This document shows, in pieces, positions 17,130 to 26,349 of a stretch of 64,000 nucleotides of DNA. The position numbers and the translations under genes were made by a program. The notes under the pieces were generated by a model. That model had not been told where the DNA came from. It saw only the letters and a program-made list of their open reading frames with translations, and made no database searches. The stretch is from an uncultured bacterium (GTDB taxonomy: Bacteria > Vulcanimicrobiota > CADAWZ01), in NCBI GenBank assembly GCA_902790465.1, contig CADASF010000010.1, positions 1-64,000 of the forward strand, read 5' to 3'. The first letter of the stretch is position 1; each line of letters starts with the position of its first letter.

Positions 17130-18228
17130 CCTTAGGTTCTTCTTTCTTAACCTCTTGGATATATTCATCCTTGAAAAATCTAACAGGAGCCGTTATTTTT
17201 GTCAATTTTTTACAGCCTGAAAATGAATTAAGACCGAGGTTTGCAACTTTTTCAGGAATAACCAAATTATTTAGTGATTCACATTCAAAAAATGCCATTG
17301 AACCTATTTCTGTAACTGAATCAGGAAGCGTGATATTCACCAAAGATTTACAACCACAAAAAGTATTTTTTTCTATTTTTGTTACTCCATTTGGAATCGT
17401 TACTTTAGATAGTGAAGCACAATCCTCAAAAGCACTCTCTCCTATTTTTTTCACTGTATCAGGTATATTTACAATAGTTAATGATTTACAACCGCAAAAA
17501 GTTTTTTGTGATATTTCTGTAACACCATTTGGAATTGTAATCACTGTAAGTAAGTTGCAATTTTCAAAAGCACTTGATCCAATAAATTTTACAGAATCAG
17601 GAATATTTACTTGCTTTAAAGAAGTACAGCCTTTAAAAGCATTAGGATTTATACTTTTTACTGTATTTGGAATGACAACATGGGTCAATGATGTACAATT
17701 TGCAAAAATAGAATTTTCTATAGCTGTTATCTTGTAAGCAATTCCACTTGGTGTTGAAAAAGTACCAAGTATATTTAGTTTTGTTATTGTATTTTTATTG
17801 ACATATCCCAACAATTTTAAGGCATCATCATTCAATGTTATCTCTTCGACTTTTTGTTGGGTATTGTTGATTTGTGGAGCTGGAGCATAAATTCTCTCAG
17901 CTATCACATTTTTTGTTTTCAAATCTTCAATATTTTTTTCATAGCCAAGAGGAATGCCAAATGTCTCTATTATAAAAGTTATTGAATCATCTGTTAAACC
18001 AAAATCTTCAAGATAATTTTTTATTCTCACAAGCCTTGTGTTTATGGGCAGTGTATTATCTATGAACAAATTTAAAATAGAATCATCAACATTTCTTCTC
18101 AATATGATTCGTTCTTTTCGATGTTCTGGAGCTAAATCATCTATTGAAGCAAAAAATATTTTTGAATTTTTAAATATTTCAATTCCTCTTTGTGAAATAA
18201 TATCTTTGACTGCTTCTTGAATAGTCAT
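17059..18228 (-). CDS. BspA-type leucine-rich-repeat protein
   Basis: 389 residues. Residues about 1-125 form an uncharacterised alpha/beta N-terminal domain; about 155-375 contain some nine LRR_5 repeats of 23 residues, pattern CTSLTHVVIPNTVKSINPNAF, then GCTSLKQVNIPDSVKFIGSSAF and so on. These beta-solenoids serve in binding, often on bacterial surfaces, but no signal peptide is visible, so this one is probably cytoplasmic or exported by another route. The C-terminal tail (NNRSSWDSSGWWLWEKG) is short and aromatic and its end was changed by a 31-bp duplication with frame change. A 43-codon frame with one CPYC motif lies just upstream. Confidence 0.85.
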   Translation of the reverse strand: MTIQEAVKDIISQRGIEIFKNSKIFFASIDDLAPEHRKERIILRRNVDDSILNLFIDNTLPINTRLVRIKNYLEDFGLTDDSITFIIETFGIPLGYEKNIEDLKTKNVIAERIYAPAPQINNTQQKVEEITLNDDALKLLGYVNKNTITKLNILGTFSTPSGIAYKITAIENSIFANCTSLTHVVIPNTVKSINPNAFKGCTSLKQVNIPDSVKFIGSSAFENCNLLTVITIPNGVTEISQKTFCGCKSLTIVNIPDTVKKIGESAFEDCASLSKVTIPNGVTKIEKNTFCGCKSLVNITLPDSVTEIGSMAFFECESLNNLVIPEKVANLGLNSFSGCKKLTKITAPVRFFKDEYIQEVKKEEPKGLNNGANNRSSWDSSGWWLWEKG

Positions 18229-18279
18229 TTGTTCTTTTACCTCTGTATTTTTCGAATATATTTTCGAAATTATTTAGAA

Positions 18280-18411
18280 CTATTTTTTTCTTTCTTTTTT
18301 CACTATTTCTTTTTGTATTTTAGCTTCAAGTTTTTTCACTTCTTTTGAAGATAAAGTCGAAATTTCTTCTATATCTTCGAAATCACAGTATGGACAAGTT
18401 ATTTTATTCAT
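18280..18411 (-). CDS. Possible small CxxC protein, 43 residues
   Basis: An ATG at 18411 opens a frame that reads MNKITCPYCDFEDIEEIS followed by a lysine/glutamate-rich helix and a TAG at 18280. A single CPYC suggests half a zinc site. It begins 6 bp after the stop of the gene at 18418 and ends 51 bp before the LRR gene, filling the gap. The ribosome site is weak, so this may be a remnant of a longer zinc-ribbon gene. Confidence 0.4.
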   Translation of the reverse strand: MNKITCPYCDFEDIEEISTLSSKEVKKLEAKIQKEIVKKERKK

Positions 18412-18417
18412 AAAAAA

Positions 18418-18936
18418 TTACCAATTATACATTTCAATATGTTTTATAATATTTCTTTTTATTGTGAAATAAAGATGTGTTCTTTCTTGATTTGGCAATT
18501 TTTCACCCTCATAAACATAAACAGTTTCTGTATCTTCTGTTTGAGGACCATCTTCTGGAATTTCTGCACATTTTTTACCATATTTTTTTATCATCTGCTC
18601 TTTAGAGTCGCCTATTTTAATTCCGTCAAAAGTTGTTATTTCGTTTTTTCCAGATAAAATAACTCTTGTAACAATATCATCATCACAATAGACTTCAAAA
18701 GTATCATCATAATATAATTTTTTAAATTCATAATCTTTTTGTGTGTCTGAATTGTATTGTGTTTTTTTTATGGTGCTTTTTGGTTCACCAAATAATTTAA
18801 TTACTTTTTGACTGTTGTCCCCTATTTTAATGCCACCAATGGACATTCTATCATTTGAAATATCAGCATAAGCCATAGTATTCACCACCAAAAACAAAAA
18901 TAATATAGATAAAACAAAAATTGATTTCTTGGGCAT
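18418..18936 (-). CDS. Exported protein with two BamE/SmpA-like repeats (pair member A)
   Basis: 172 residues with a signal peptide (MPKKSIFVLSILFLFLVVNT, cleavage near AYA at 22-24). Two similar units follow: GGIKIGDNSQKVIKLFGEPK and DGIKIGDSKEQMIKKYGKKC. The IxxGxxxxxVxxxxGxP pattern resembles SmpA/BamE-like and related outer-envelope domains. Its neighbour at 18951 is a paralogue of the same build, 14 bp upstream, so they form a leftward operon. Function unknown; probably periplasmic. Confidence 0.8.
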   Translation of the reverse strand: MPKKSIFVLSILFLFLVVNTMAYADISNDRMSIGGIKIGDNSQKVIKLFGEPKSTIKKTQYNSDTQKDYEFKKLYYDDTFEVYCDDDIVTRVILSGKNEITTFDGIKIGDSKEQMIKKYGKKCAEIPEDGPQTEDTETVYVYEGEKLPNQERTHLYFTIKRNIIKHIEMYNW

Positions 18937-18950
18937 TTTGTAAATCCTTT

Positions 18951-19451
18951 TTAGTAAGATGTTGTAAGTGTCATTTCGCTTATTTTTCCATTTTTGATTT
19001 GAAATATAAATTGAGATGAATTTTCGCCATTTGGTTCATAGACATACATTTGTACTCCATTATCTGAAAAAGATTGACTTGGTTGACCATATACATCTGC
19101 TAATCTTATTTCAGGATCGCCAACTTTTATTCCGTCACGAGTTTTTATCCCATTTTTACCTGATGATGTTACAGATATTACGACTCCATTCATTAAATGA
19201 ATTTTAAAAGAACTACCATAAGAAACAGTTTTTAGTTCGTATTTACTACCATCGTGAATACTGTTTTTCATTTCTGTTTCGATCTTTTTGGGCTGACCGT
19301 ACATTTTTTTAACTTGATTTAGATTATTACCAAGTTTTATTCCACCAATAGAAAATCTGCTACTCGATATACCTGCATAAGAAATTGCATTTAACATAAA
19401 AAAGGATATAACAAAAATAGATATAAAAAGTAGGATGTTTATTTTTTTCAT
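18951..19451 (-). CDS. Exported protein with two BamE/SmpA-like repeats (pair member B)
   Basis: 166 residues. Signal peptide residues 1-26 (MKKINILLFISIFVISFFML, cleavage near SYA). Repeats: GGIKLGNNLNQVKKMYGQPK and DGIKVGDPEIRLADVYGQPS. Both members share FSIGGIK/MSIGGIK directly after the signal peptide and a central strand ending SSGKNGIK or LSGKNEI, which shows they are recent duplicates. First gene of the two-gene operon. No enzyme motif. Confidence 0.8.
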   Translation of the reverse strand: MKKINILLFISIFVISFFMLNAISYAGISSSRFSIGGIKLGNNLNQVKKMYGQPKKIETEMKNSIHDGSKYELKTVSYGSSFKIHLMNGVVISVTSSGKNGIKTRDGIKVGDPEIRLADVYGQPSQSFSDNGVQMYVYEPNGENSSQFIFQIKNGKISEMTLTTSY

Positions 19452-19539
19452 TTATTGCCTCTCAGTAATATATTTTATATAAATATTTATACTTAGTTAT
19501 TTTAATTACCTTTTAAAATTTGGAAAATAAGGAGAAAAT

Positions 19540-19818
19540 ATGGAAGGATACAAATTTATTTTAATTTCAAATCAAGTTCGTTTTGGATATGGTTATCGGA
19601 CTGTCGATGGCAATAAAGAATATTTTGCTTTTCATGGAGTACCTTCAAGAAACGATGACTATTTTATAAATGTAGAAATAACAAGTGATGAGTTTGAAAA
19701 AATTGCAAGTGAATATCCAAGACAAATAGATGCAAATAGAGATGAAGCAGAAATATTTAGAAAAAAATATGTCGAAGGACACAGAGTTATTTTAGAAGGT
19801 TGGAACAGATTATTATAA
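19540..19818 (+). CDS. Hypothetical 92-residue cytoplasmic protein
   Basis: A good ribosome site (AAGGAGAAAAT) precedes the ATG at 19540. The protein is soluble, with beta strands early (FILISNQVRFGYGYRTV, EYFAFHGVPS) and a helical, charged end (EIFRKKYVEGHRVILEGWNR). No known family and no cysteine pairs. It stands divergently from the exported pair at 18418-19451 and 240 bp before the next rightward gene. Confidence 0.7.
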   Translation: MEGYKFILISNQVRFGYGYRTVDGNKEYFAFHGVPSRNDDYFINVEITSDEFEKIASEYPRQIDANRDEAEIFRKKYVEGHRVILEGWNRLL

Positions 19819-20060
19819 TTTTTCGATTTAATATAATAAATAATCCCCTATTTTTCCTATTTTTCCTATTTTTCCCCTGTTTCCTCCCCCTTTGTTTTGT
19901 TTTAGATTTTTGTATTTTGTTTGTTTTTTAATTAATATTGGTTCGCCTAAGAATATTTTTCCGAATAAAACTAAAGAAAATAAAAAAAAACATAAAATAT
20001 AAAGGAAAATAAATCTTTTTTTGCCAAATATAATATAAAATAGCATATAATTTCATAAAA

Positions 20061-21251
20061 ATGGAAACAGATTTAAACTCATTATTTTCATATTATAAAA
20101 AAACAGATTCGACAATAGAATTTCAAACAAGTAGTTCAACTGAATTATTTCTAACTAAAAAAGAACAAATTACAAGTATATTTATAATAATACCAATAAT
20201 AACCCTAATTCTTCCAATTATATGGATTATGTGTAGCAACTATGGTTTTTATCAAAATATAACTATTATTTCCATAATCTTTATTATAGGAATAATTATA
20301 GAATGTAAATTAATATCATCTCTCAATTTAAATATAAATGAAGTCAAAATGACATTTTCTCCAGAGGCTTTAATAATAGATTCATACAAAAGAGGAGTAA
20401 TATATATAGAATCATATAATATTGCAAATATCTACATAAAAAGTGAAGAATATCGTTCAAGCTATAATTCAAAATATTCACAAAGTACCTATACAATCGT
20501 TTGCAAACTCCACAAATCAATAAAATTGCCTATTAATAACAATAATATAGAAGAAATTACATTACTGAAAAATTTTGAAGGGAAAAATAATTTAAATAAA
20601 GCTCGAGAGGTAATATCTGATTTAAAACATATTTTAAATTTAAAAGAAGACATAAATAATAATCAAGAAAAATATTTTGATATAGGAGATACAAAATTTG
20701 AAAAATATCCAAAAAAAATAATAATAACCACAAAGTCAATAGACGGATTTTTCAATGGTTATTACTATAATGATTTTGTTGATATATCATTTGCCGTTAT
20801 ATTTTCTGGTTCTGTTTTAGCAACATTTGGGATATCAGCTATTACTCCTATAGATTATAAACTTTTGACAATAAGCATAGTAATTGCTCTTGTTTCTTTA
20901 ATCTCATTTATTATTTTTAAATTAAAAACAATTCCAAGTAAAATCATTTATACAATAACACCTTATGAAATTAAAATTGATACCGATAAAAAACAATCAT
21001 TTTTAGTTAATAAAAATGATGTAAAATCAGTTAATTTAGAAAAAGTAAAAGATATAAAAGATAGAGGTTTAAGCACTGCATTTTATGTAATTTATGACAA
21101 TATTCTAATAAAACTAAATAAAAAAATATCTTTTTATCCAATTAGATTTTTAATTTCAGATGAAATAAATCTGCTTGGCAACATAAAAACAGAAAACAAT
21201 GAATATTCAAAAATAATCGCAGAAGAAATAGCAAAAATACTACAACTTTAA
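20061..21251 (+). CDS. Membrane protein with two copies of the two-TM/PH-like module (family member 3)
   Basis: 396 residues in two halves of similar build. First half: two membrane segments (about 37-55 and 62-82), then VKMTFSPEALIIDSYKRGVI and ESYNIANIYIK. Second half: two membrane segments (about 240-260 and 268-288), then IIYTITPYEIKIDTDKKQSF and NKNDVKSVNLEK, ending SKIIAEEIAKILQL. It thus joins two units that occur singly at 11342, 12023, 41481 and 41993. Function unknown. The radical SAM gene follows after 17 bp and may be co-transcribed. The 240 bp upstream hold only a short CCTATTTTT tandem repeat (19850-19880). Confidence 0.8.
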   Translation: METDLNSLFSYYKKTDSTIEFQTSSSTELFLTKKEQITSIFIIIPIITLILPIIWIMCSNYGFYQNITIISIIFIIGIIIECKLISSLNLNINEVKMTFSPEALIIDSYKRGVIYIESYNIANIYIKSEEYRSSYNSKYSQSTYTIVCKLHKSIKLPINNNNIEEITLLKNFEGKNNLNKAREVISDLKHILNLKEDINNNQEKYFDIGDTKFEKYPKKIIITTKSIDGFFNGYYYNDFVDISFAVIFSGSVLATFGISAITPIDYKLLTISIVIALVSLISFIIFKLKTIPSKIIYTITPYEIKIDTDKKQSFLVNKNDVKSVNLEKVKDIKDRGLSTAFYVIYDNILIKLNKKISFYPIRFLISDEINLLGNIKTENNEYSKIIAEEIAKILQL

Positions 21252-21268
21252 AAATAATTGGAGGCAAA

Positions 21269-22285
21269 ATGGAAGGTCTTTATCAGAAAAAAAACATTGA
21301 AGATTTATCTTCAAAATGTCTATTATGTCCACACAAATGCTTGATTAAAAATGGTGAATATGGTTTTTGTGGTGGAAGAAAAAATATAAATGGTACTATT
21401 CATTTATTATCTCTTCCTATTACTGGATATTTAGACCCTATCGAAAAAAAGCCATTATATCATTTTTATCCAAATAGTAAAATAGCATCATTTGGTTCTG
21501 AAGGTTGCAATTTAAAATGCAAATTTTGCCAAAATTGGACTATAAGTCAATTTAAATCTTCTGATAAAGACAAATTAGAAGAAATAACAGAAAGAACTAT
21601 CCAAAATATAATTAAAGTTGGCACAAATAAACAAGATGGAAATATAGGTTGTGCATATACATATAATGAACCTTCCATTTCTTTTGAATATATATTAAAA
21701 TCTTCTGAAGCAATCAACAAGGCAGGAATGAAAAATGTACTTGTTACAAATGGATATTTAAATGCAGGACCTCAAAAAAGACTTTTAAAATATATAGATG
21801 CCATAAATCTCGATATAAAATCTTTTGATGATTCATTTTATAAAAATTATTGTTCAGCAACTTTAAAACCAGTTTTAAGATATGCTGAAAGAGCAAAAGA
21901 ATATTGTCATGTTGAAATAACAACTTTAGTCATTCCCACATTGAATGACTCAAAAATAGAAATTCAAGCAATCGCAAAATGGATCGCAAAACATTTGGGA
22001 AATGATACTCCTTTTCATCTATCTGCATATTTTCCAAATTATAAATTAGACATAGACGCAACAAACCCTGAAAAACTGATCGAACTTAGAAAATATGCTA
22101 TGGAATATTTGAAATATGTATATACAGGAAATATATATGATAAAGAGGGAAAAAATACATATTGTCCTTCTTGTTCAAAGCCTGTAATAGTAAGAGGATA
22201 TGGCTATAGACCTATAACAGAAATAAATTTAAATGGAGATAAATGCAAATTCTGTGGAGAAAAAATAAATCTAAAAATTAACTAA
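21269..22285 (+). CDS. AmmeMemoRadiSam-type radical SAM protein
   Basis: 338 residues. The N-terminal Cys cluster C17-x2-C20-x3-C24 and C34 (CLLCPHKC...GFCGGRK) precedes the radical SAM motif C80-x3-C84-x2-C87 (CNLKCKFCQNW). The C-terminus has two CxxC pairs (YCPSCSKP and CKFCGEK) around RGYGYRPI. This order matches the PflA-like radical SAM member of the AmmeMemoRadiSam family; the physiological substrate is not established. The usual partners AMMECR1 and Memo are not in this window. It reductively cleaves S-adenosylmethionine with a [4Fe-4S] cluster, which fits an anaerobe. Confidence 0.9.
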   Translation: MEGLYQKKNIEDLSSKCLLCPHKCLIKNGEYGFCGGRKNINGTIHLLSLPITGYLDPIEKKPLYHFYPNSKIASFGSEGCNLKCKFCQNWTISQFKSSDKDKLEEITERTIQNIIKVGTNKQDGNIGCAYTYNEPSISFEYILKSSEAINKAGMKNVLVTNGYLNAGPQKRLLKYIDAINLDIKSFDDSFYKNYCSATLKPVLRYAERAKEYCHVEITTLVIPTLNDSKIEIQAIAKWIAKHLGNDTPFHLSAYFPNYKLDIDATNPEKLIELRKYAMEYLKYVYTGNIYDKEGKNTYCPSCSKPVIVRGYGYRPITEINLNGDKCKFCGEKINLKIN

Positions 22286-22370
22286 TCTCGCTCCTAAAAA
22301 ATATAAATATTTCAGCTTCTTTATTTTGAAATAAATTCATAATCAAGAAGGAAAAAATGGATTAAAATAT

Positions 22371-23807
22371 ATGCACAGACAATTTCTTTTTTCTATTCTT
22401 TTGCCACTTTCGATAATCTTATTTATAATGAGCTATTTCAATATAAGCTCATTTGAAGCTGTTGTCAAGACAAATACAAAATTAAAAACAACTTGTGAGA
22501 TATTGGAAATAAAAGAAAAAGTAAAAAACTCAGATCTTTTAGATTTTTTTTCTCATATAGAAAAAAGACATATAGACCAATTTTTTTCAAATTTTTCACA
22601 GATAATAAAAGCAGAAATATATTCAAATGGTAAAGTAATTTACACATATAAACATCATCAAAAATATATATCCGATGATCTTTTAAATAAGGTTAATATA
22701 TCTTCTGAACATCACTTAAAATCCAATCAAATATTTTATATATACACAGAAAAAAATGCAAAATCTATGTTATCTAGAATAAATTTATTCATAAATTTTG
22801 CTTTTATTGCTATTTTCTTATTTTTATCTTATATAGCTGTAAAAACTTGGTTCTTAAACGCAGTTAAAAAACCATTAAATCAAATCAATAATGCACAAAA
22901 TAGACTCGCAAATGGTGAATTTGATGTAAGAATGCAGACAGAACTTGCAAAAAGTGGAGAAATAATGCAAATTGCAGGCTCTTTTAACAATATGGTAATT
23001 GAATTGGAAAATTTCAAAAAAGAGCTTGAAGAAAAAAATAAGAGCCTTGAAGATATAAATATAAAATATAAAAAATTAAATGAAGAACTCGAACTTGAAG
23101 TCAGCAAAAAAACAAAAGAATTGAGAGAATTTTTTTCACTTATAACACATGATTTAAAAGTTCCACTTGCAGCTGTTCAAGGTTACACTTCCCTATTGAT
23201 GAGACCAAAAACAGGTGAATTAAACGAACGACAGACAATGTTTATTAAAAATATTGCAATAGTAAATTCACATTTGACAAATCTTGTAAGAAATTTAATC
23301 GATTCATTTAAATATGAAAGCGGAAAAACTGTATATTTCTTTGAAAATTTCAAATTATCTGAACTTTCTGGAGAAATTGAGACAAATGTAAATCTTCTAC
23401 TTGAAGAAAAAAATATAACATTGACATCAAATTTAAAAGAAAAAGATTTTGTTGTATATGGCGATAAAATGAAGATACTGCGAGTTATAATAAATCTTTT
23501 GAGCAATGCAATAAAAAGCAGTGAAGAAAATTCAAACATAGAGTTAATTTGCAAGGAATTAAAGAAAAAGAAAAAAATTTCTATATCAATAACAGATCAC
23601 GGAAAAGGAATTGAAGAAGATAAAATCAAAGAAATATTTAAAAAATTTGCACAATTTCCATATAATGATAAATCATCTGAAGGAACTGGATTAGGTTTGT
23701 ATATTGTTAAAAAAATAATCGAAGATCACAAAAGCGAAATTGAAGTAACGAGTGATAAAAATGATGGAACTTCGTTTACATTTTATTTAAAAAAATGCCA
23801 AGAATAG
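22371..23807 (+). CDS. Membrane sensor histidine kinase (HisKA type)
   Basis: 478 residues. Membrane segment 5-23, an extracytoplasmic sensor of about 110 residues, second membrane segment about 139-158, HAMP (160-215), a coiled coil (215-252), HisKA with the phospho-acceptor H260 in SLITHDLKVPLA, and an HATPase domain with N-box NLLSNAIKSS, G1 DHGKGI and G2 GTGLGLYIVKK. The gene start is not marked by a strong ribosome site; GAAGG is near 22348 and is followed by a two-codon ATG-GAT-TAA frame. Its likely partner is the NarL-type regulator 187 bp downstream. HisKA kinases usually pair with OmpR- or NtrC-type regulators; NarL types usually go with HisKA_3, so the pairing is unusual. Confidence 0.9.
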   Translation: MHRQFLFSILLPLSIILFIMSYFNISSFEAVVKTNTKLKTTCEILEIKEKVKNSDLLDFFSHIEKRHIDQFFSNFSQIIKAEIYSNGKVIYTYKHHQKYISDDLLNKVNISSEHHLKSNQIFYIYTEKNAKSMLSRINLFINFAFIAIFLFLSYIAVKTWFLNAVKKPLNQINNAQNRLANGEFDVRMQTELAKSGEIMQIAGSFNNMVIELENFKKELEEKNKSLEDINIKYKKLNEELELEVSKKTKELREFFSLITHDLKVPLAAVQGYTSLLMRPKTGELNERQTMFIKNIAIVNSHLTNLVRNLIDSFKYESGKTVYFFENFKLSELSGEIETNVNLLLEEKNITLTSNLKEKDFVVYGDKMKILRVIINLLSNAIKSSEENSNIELICKELKKKKKISISITDHGKGIEEDKIKEIFKKFAQFPYNDKSSEGTGLGLYIVKKIIEDHKSEIEVTSDKNDGTSFTFYLKKCQE

Positions 23808-23842
23808 CGAATTGTTATAGCAATTTTCAAAATTAGTGCAAA

Positions 23843-23922
23843 TTTAGTTTGGGGTATAATACACTCACTTTAACACTCGCTTCGCTCATGATGCAGTTCG
23901 TTGCATTACACCCCAAACTAAA
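23843..23922 (+). other. Hairpin between kinase and regulator genes
   Basis: TTTAGTTTGGGGT (23843-23855) is the exact complement of ACCCCAAACTAAA (23910-23922), with a 54-nt loop. ATAGTTTATTTTTTC follows. It may terminate or attenuate transcription between the two genes, or mark a small insertion. Confidence 0.6.
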
Positions 23923-23993
23923 ATAGTTTATTTTTTCTTATTATTTTTAAAAATTGCTGTAACATTTGAAAAAGATATAAACAGCAGGTGTAT

Positions 23994-24680
23994 ATGAGTG
24001 AGAGTGAAAAAATAAAAGTTATTTTAGCAGACGATCATAATTTGTTTAGGAAAATGCTTTTTCATCTTTTGAGTGATGAAGACGACATAGAAGTCATAGG
24101 AGAAGCTAGCACTGGAAAAGAAGCATTAGAACAGTGTAAAGAAAAAAATCCTGATATATTGATTCTCGATATAAATATGCCAGTTATGGACGGATTAGAG
24201 GCTATAAGACTTCTTCATGCACAAAATAATAACATAAAAGTTATAATACTTACAGCAATAGAAGATGATGATTATATATTTAAATTCATTAGAGAAGGAG
24301 CTACTGCATATCTTTTAAAAGACACTACCCCACAGGAAATGCTAAAAACGATTCGTGCTGCTTATTATGGAGAATCTTTAATTCAAGCAAAAGTGATGAA
24401 AAAGATTTTAAATGAATTTTGCAAACTCTCTGAACAAAAGGAAAAAAATATTCACCCTACAACAAATTCAAAGGCTTTGGAATCACTTACAGAACGTGAA
24501 AAAGAAGTCCTTTCACTCATAGCAAAAGGAATGAACAACAAAGAAATTGCCTCATCTCTTGTAATATCTGAGGCAACTGTAAAAACACATGTTGCTAATT
24601 TGATGAGTAAATTAGAAAAAAGAGACAGAGTTGAACTCGTACTTTATGCCTTAAAATCTGGATTTTCAATACTAAGCTAA
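23994..24680 (+). CDS. NarL/LuxR-family response regulator
   Basis: About 228 residues from the ATG at 23994, just after AGCAGGTG; a GTG at 23988 is also in frame. Receiver domain with acidic pair DD in VILADDHNLF, phospho-acceptor Asp in ILILDINMPVMDG (D59 in this numbering), switch Thr in VIILTAIED and Lys in AYLLKDTTP. The C-terminal LuxR-type helix-turn-helix is LTEREKEVLSLIAKGMNNKE followed by SEATVKTHVANLMSKL. It binds DNA as a dimer when phosphorylated; targets are unknown. Convergent with the ABC permease gene at 24702. Confidence 0.94.
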   Translation: MSESEKIKVILADDHNLFRKMLFHLLSDEDDIEVIGEASTGKEALEQCKEKNPDILILDINMPVMDGLEAIRLLHAQNNNIKVIILTAIEDDDYIFKFIREGATAYLLKDTTPQEMLKTIRAAYYGESLIQAKVMKKILNEFCKLSEQKEKNIHPTTNSKALESLTEREKEVLSLIAKGMNNKEIASSLVISEATVKTHVANLMSKLEKRDRVELVLYALKSGFSILS

Positions 24681-24701
24681 AAATAGATTATCTCTAACGC
24701 T

Positions 24702-25535
24702 TTATTTCTTTATCATTGCAATTAGACGCTTTATGTAATTTTTCTTTGGTGAAAAAAGAACAGAGATAAAGAAAATAGTTGTTGATAACATAACTATTGT
24801 AGCACCAGAAGCAGTATTTAGATAATAAGAAAGAACAAGACCACCTATACAAGAGACAAGCCCTAAAATGACAGAAATAGTCATCATAGTTTTAAAATCT
24901 TCTGCAAATTGATATGCCGAAGCTGCAGGAGTTATAAGCAAAGCACTTGCAAGAACTATTCCTACAAGTTTCATTGAAGCAACAATAGTTAGAGAAATCA
25001 AAACTAAAAGGCAATAATATAGCCAATTTACAGGAAGTCCCATTATCTCGGCAACTTCAGGATCGAAAGTTACAAATTTTAATTCTTTGAAAAAAACGAA
25101 AATACATGGCAATACAACACAAGCTACCCCACCTATTAAATAGATATCTTCATTAGAAACAGCAAGTATGCTTCCAAATAAGTAACTCATCAGATCGATA
25201 TTATAGCCCTTTAATAATCCTATACAAAGCACGCCAAAAGCCATTGTCGCTGAAAAAAATATTCCAACAACCGTGTCCTCTTTTATTACTTTCCTTCTCG
25301 CTATTTTACCAATACAAAGAGCAGTTAAAACAGAAAATACAATGGCAGATATAAGAGGATTTACATTTAATAAATAACCAAGTGCAACTCCACCAAATGA
25401 AGCGTGAGCAATACCTGCTCCAATAAAAGACATTCCCCTTAAAACTACATAAACACCAATAACAGAACATAGTACCCCAATGATTATTGAGGCTATTAAT
25501 GCTCTTTGCATAAAAGCATATTCAAAAATACCCAT
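24702..25535 (-). CDS. Metal ABC transporter permease (ZnuB/MntB type)
   Basis: 277 residues with about eight membrane segments. The N-terminal MGIFEYAFMQRALIASIIIG and the following GVYVVLRGMSFIGAGIAHAS are typical of ABC-3 permeases for zinc, manganese or iron. FVTFDPEVAEIMGLPVNWLY matches the conserved cytoplasmic loop that touches the ATPase. It starts 2 bp after the ATPase gene's stop. Which metal is carried cannot be decided, since the substrate-binding lipoprotein that sets specificity is absent from this operon. Confidence 0.93.
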   Translation of the reverse strand: MGIFEYAFMQRALIASIIIGVLCSVIGVYVVLRGMSFIGAGIAHASFGGVALGYLLNVNPLISAIVFSVLTALCIGKIARRKVIKEDTVVGIFFSATMAFGVLCIGLLKGYNIDLMSYLFGSILAVSNEDIYLIGGVACVVLPCIFVFFKELKFVTFDPEVAEIMGLPVNWLYYCLLVLISLTIVASMKLVGIVLASALLITPAASAYQFAEDFKTMMTISVILGLVSCIGGLVLSYYLNTASGATIVMLSTTIFFISVLFSPKKNYIKRLIAMIKK

Positions 25536-25537
25536 TA

Positions 25538-26338
25538 TTATTTATCCTTACAAACGACCATATGTGGAATTTCTCCATGATTAAAAAGAACTGCATCACA
25601 GCCATACATTTCAGAAAGAACTTTTCCATTAATAGCTTTTGGAACAGAATGGAGAAATAATTTTTTATTTATACAAGCAACTGCATCAACATAATTGGCA
25701 ATAACCCCTACATCATGTGATACAATTATTATAGTCATATTTTCTTTTTTTAATACTTTTAATAATTCATAAAAATTTGAAGAATGAAGTTGATCAACTC
25801 CATTTGTTGGTTCATCTAAAAACAAAAGTTCTGGATTTGCAGCCAAAGCCCTTGCTATAAAAACACGCTGAACCTGACCACCAGAAAGTTTGGAAAGTGG
25901 CTTATCAGCTATAGAAGTAATATCTACTTGTTCCATAACTTCATCAACTATTTTATAATCTTCTTTGGAAGGTTTAGCAAAAAGACCTATTCGTGGATAT
26001 CTTCCCATCATAACTGCTTCTTTTGCCCTTATTGGGAAAGTCATATCAACAGAGCGAATCTGTGGAACATAGGCAATCCTATTTCTATCTTTTCCCAAAT
26101 GGTCAGGAGATTTTCCAAAAACAGAAATTTTACCAGATGAAGGCTTAATAATTCCCAAAATAGATCTCAAAAGTGTAGTTTTCCCAGCACCATTTGGACC
26201 AATAACAGCAGTTACACAACCATAAGGAATGGACATATTTATATCTTCAAGAACCATTCTATCATTTAGATATACTACAACATTTTCAAGTTCTATTATA
26301 TTTTTAGCTTTATCTTCTTTTTTATCTTTGTTTGACAT
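25538..26338 (-). CDS. Metal ABC transporter ATP-binding protein (ZnuC/MntA type)
   Basis: 266 residues. Walker A GPNGAGKTT at 47-55, signature LSGGQVQRVFIARALA, Walker B ELLFLDEPTNGVD, and a switch His in IIVSHDVG. MTFPIRAKEAVMMGRYPRIG is typical of the zinc/manganese/iron subfamily. It partners the permease downstream. Upstream, 11 bp away, lies a prepilin gene rather than a binding-protein gene, so the transporter seems to have joined an unrelated operon. Confidence 0.94.
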   Translation of the reverse strand: MSNKDKKEDKAKNIIELENVVVYLNDRMVLEDINMSIPYGCVTAVIGPNGAGKTTLLRSILGIIKPSSGKISVFGKSPDHLGKDRNRIAYVPQIRSVDMTFPIRAKEAVMMGRYPRIGLFAKPSKEDYKIVDEVMEQVDITSIADKPLSKLSGGQVQRVFIARALAANPELLFLDEPTNGVDQLHSSNFYELLKVLKKENMTIIIVSHDVGVIANYVDAVACINKKLFLHSVPKAINGKVLSEMYGCDAVLFNHGEIPHMVVCKDK

Positions 26339-26349
26339 AATATTTTAAT

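Noticed and set aside
19828-20046. 72-residue leftward membrane-like frame
   Set aside because: It lies in the promoter region of the gene at 20061, its end is made of the CCTATTTTT tandem repeat, and no ribosome site is seen.
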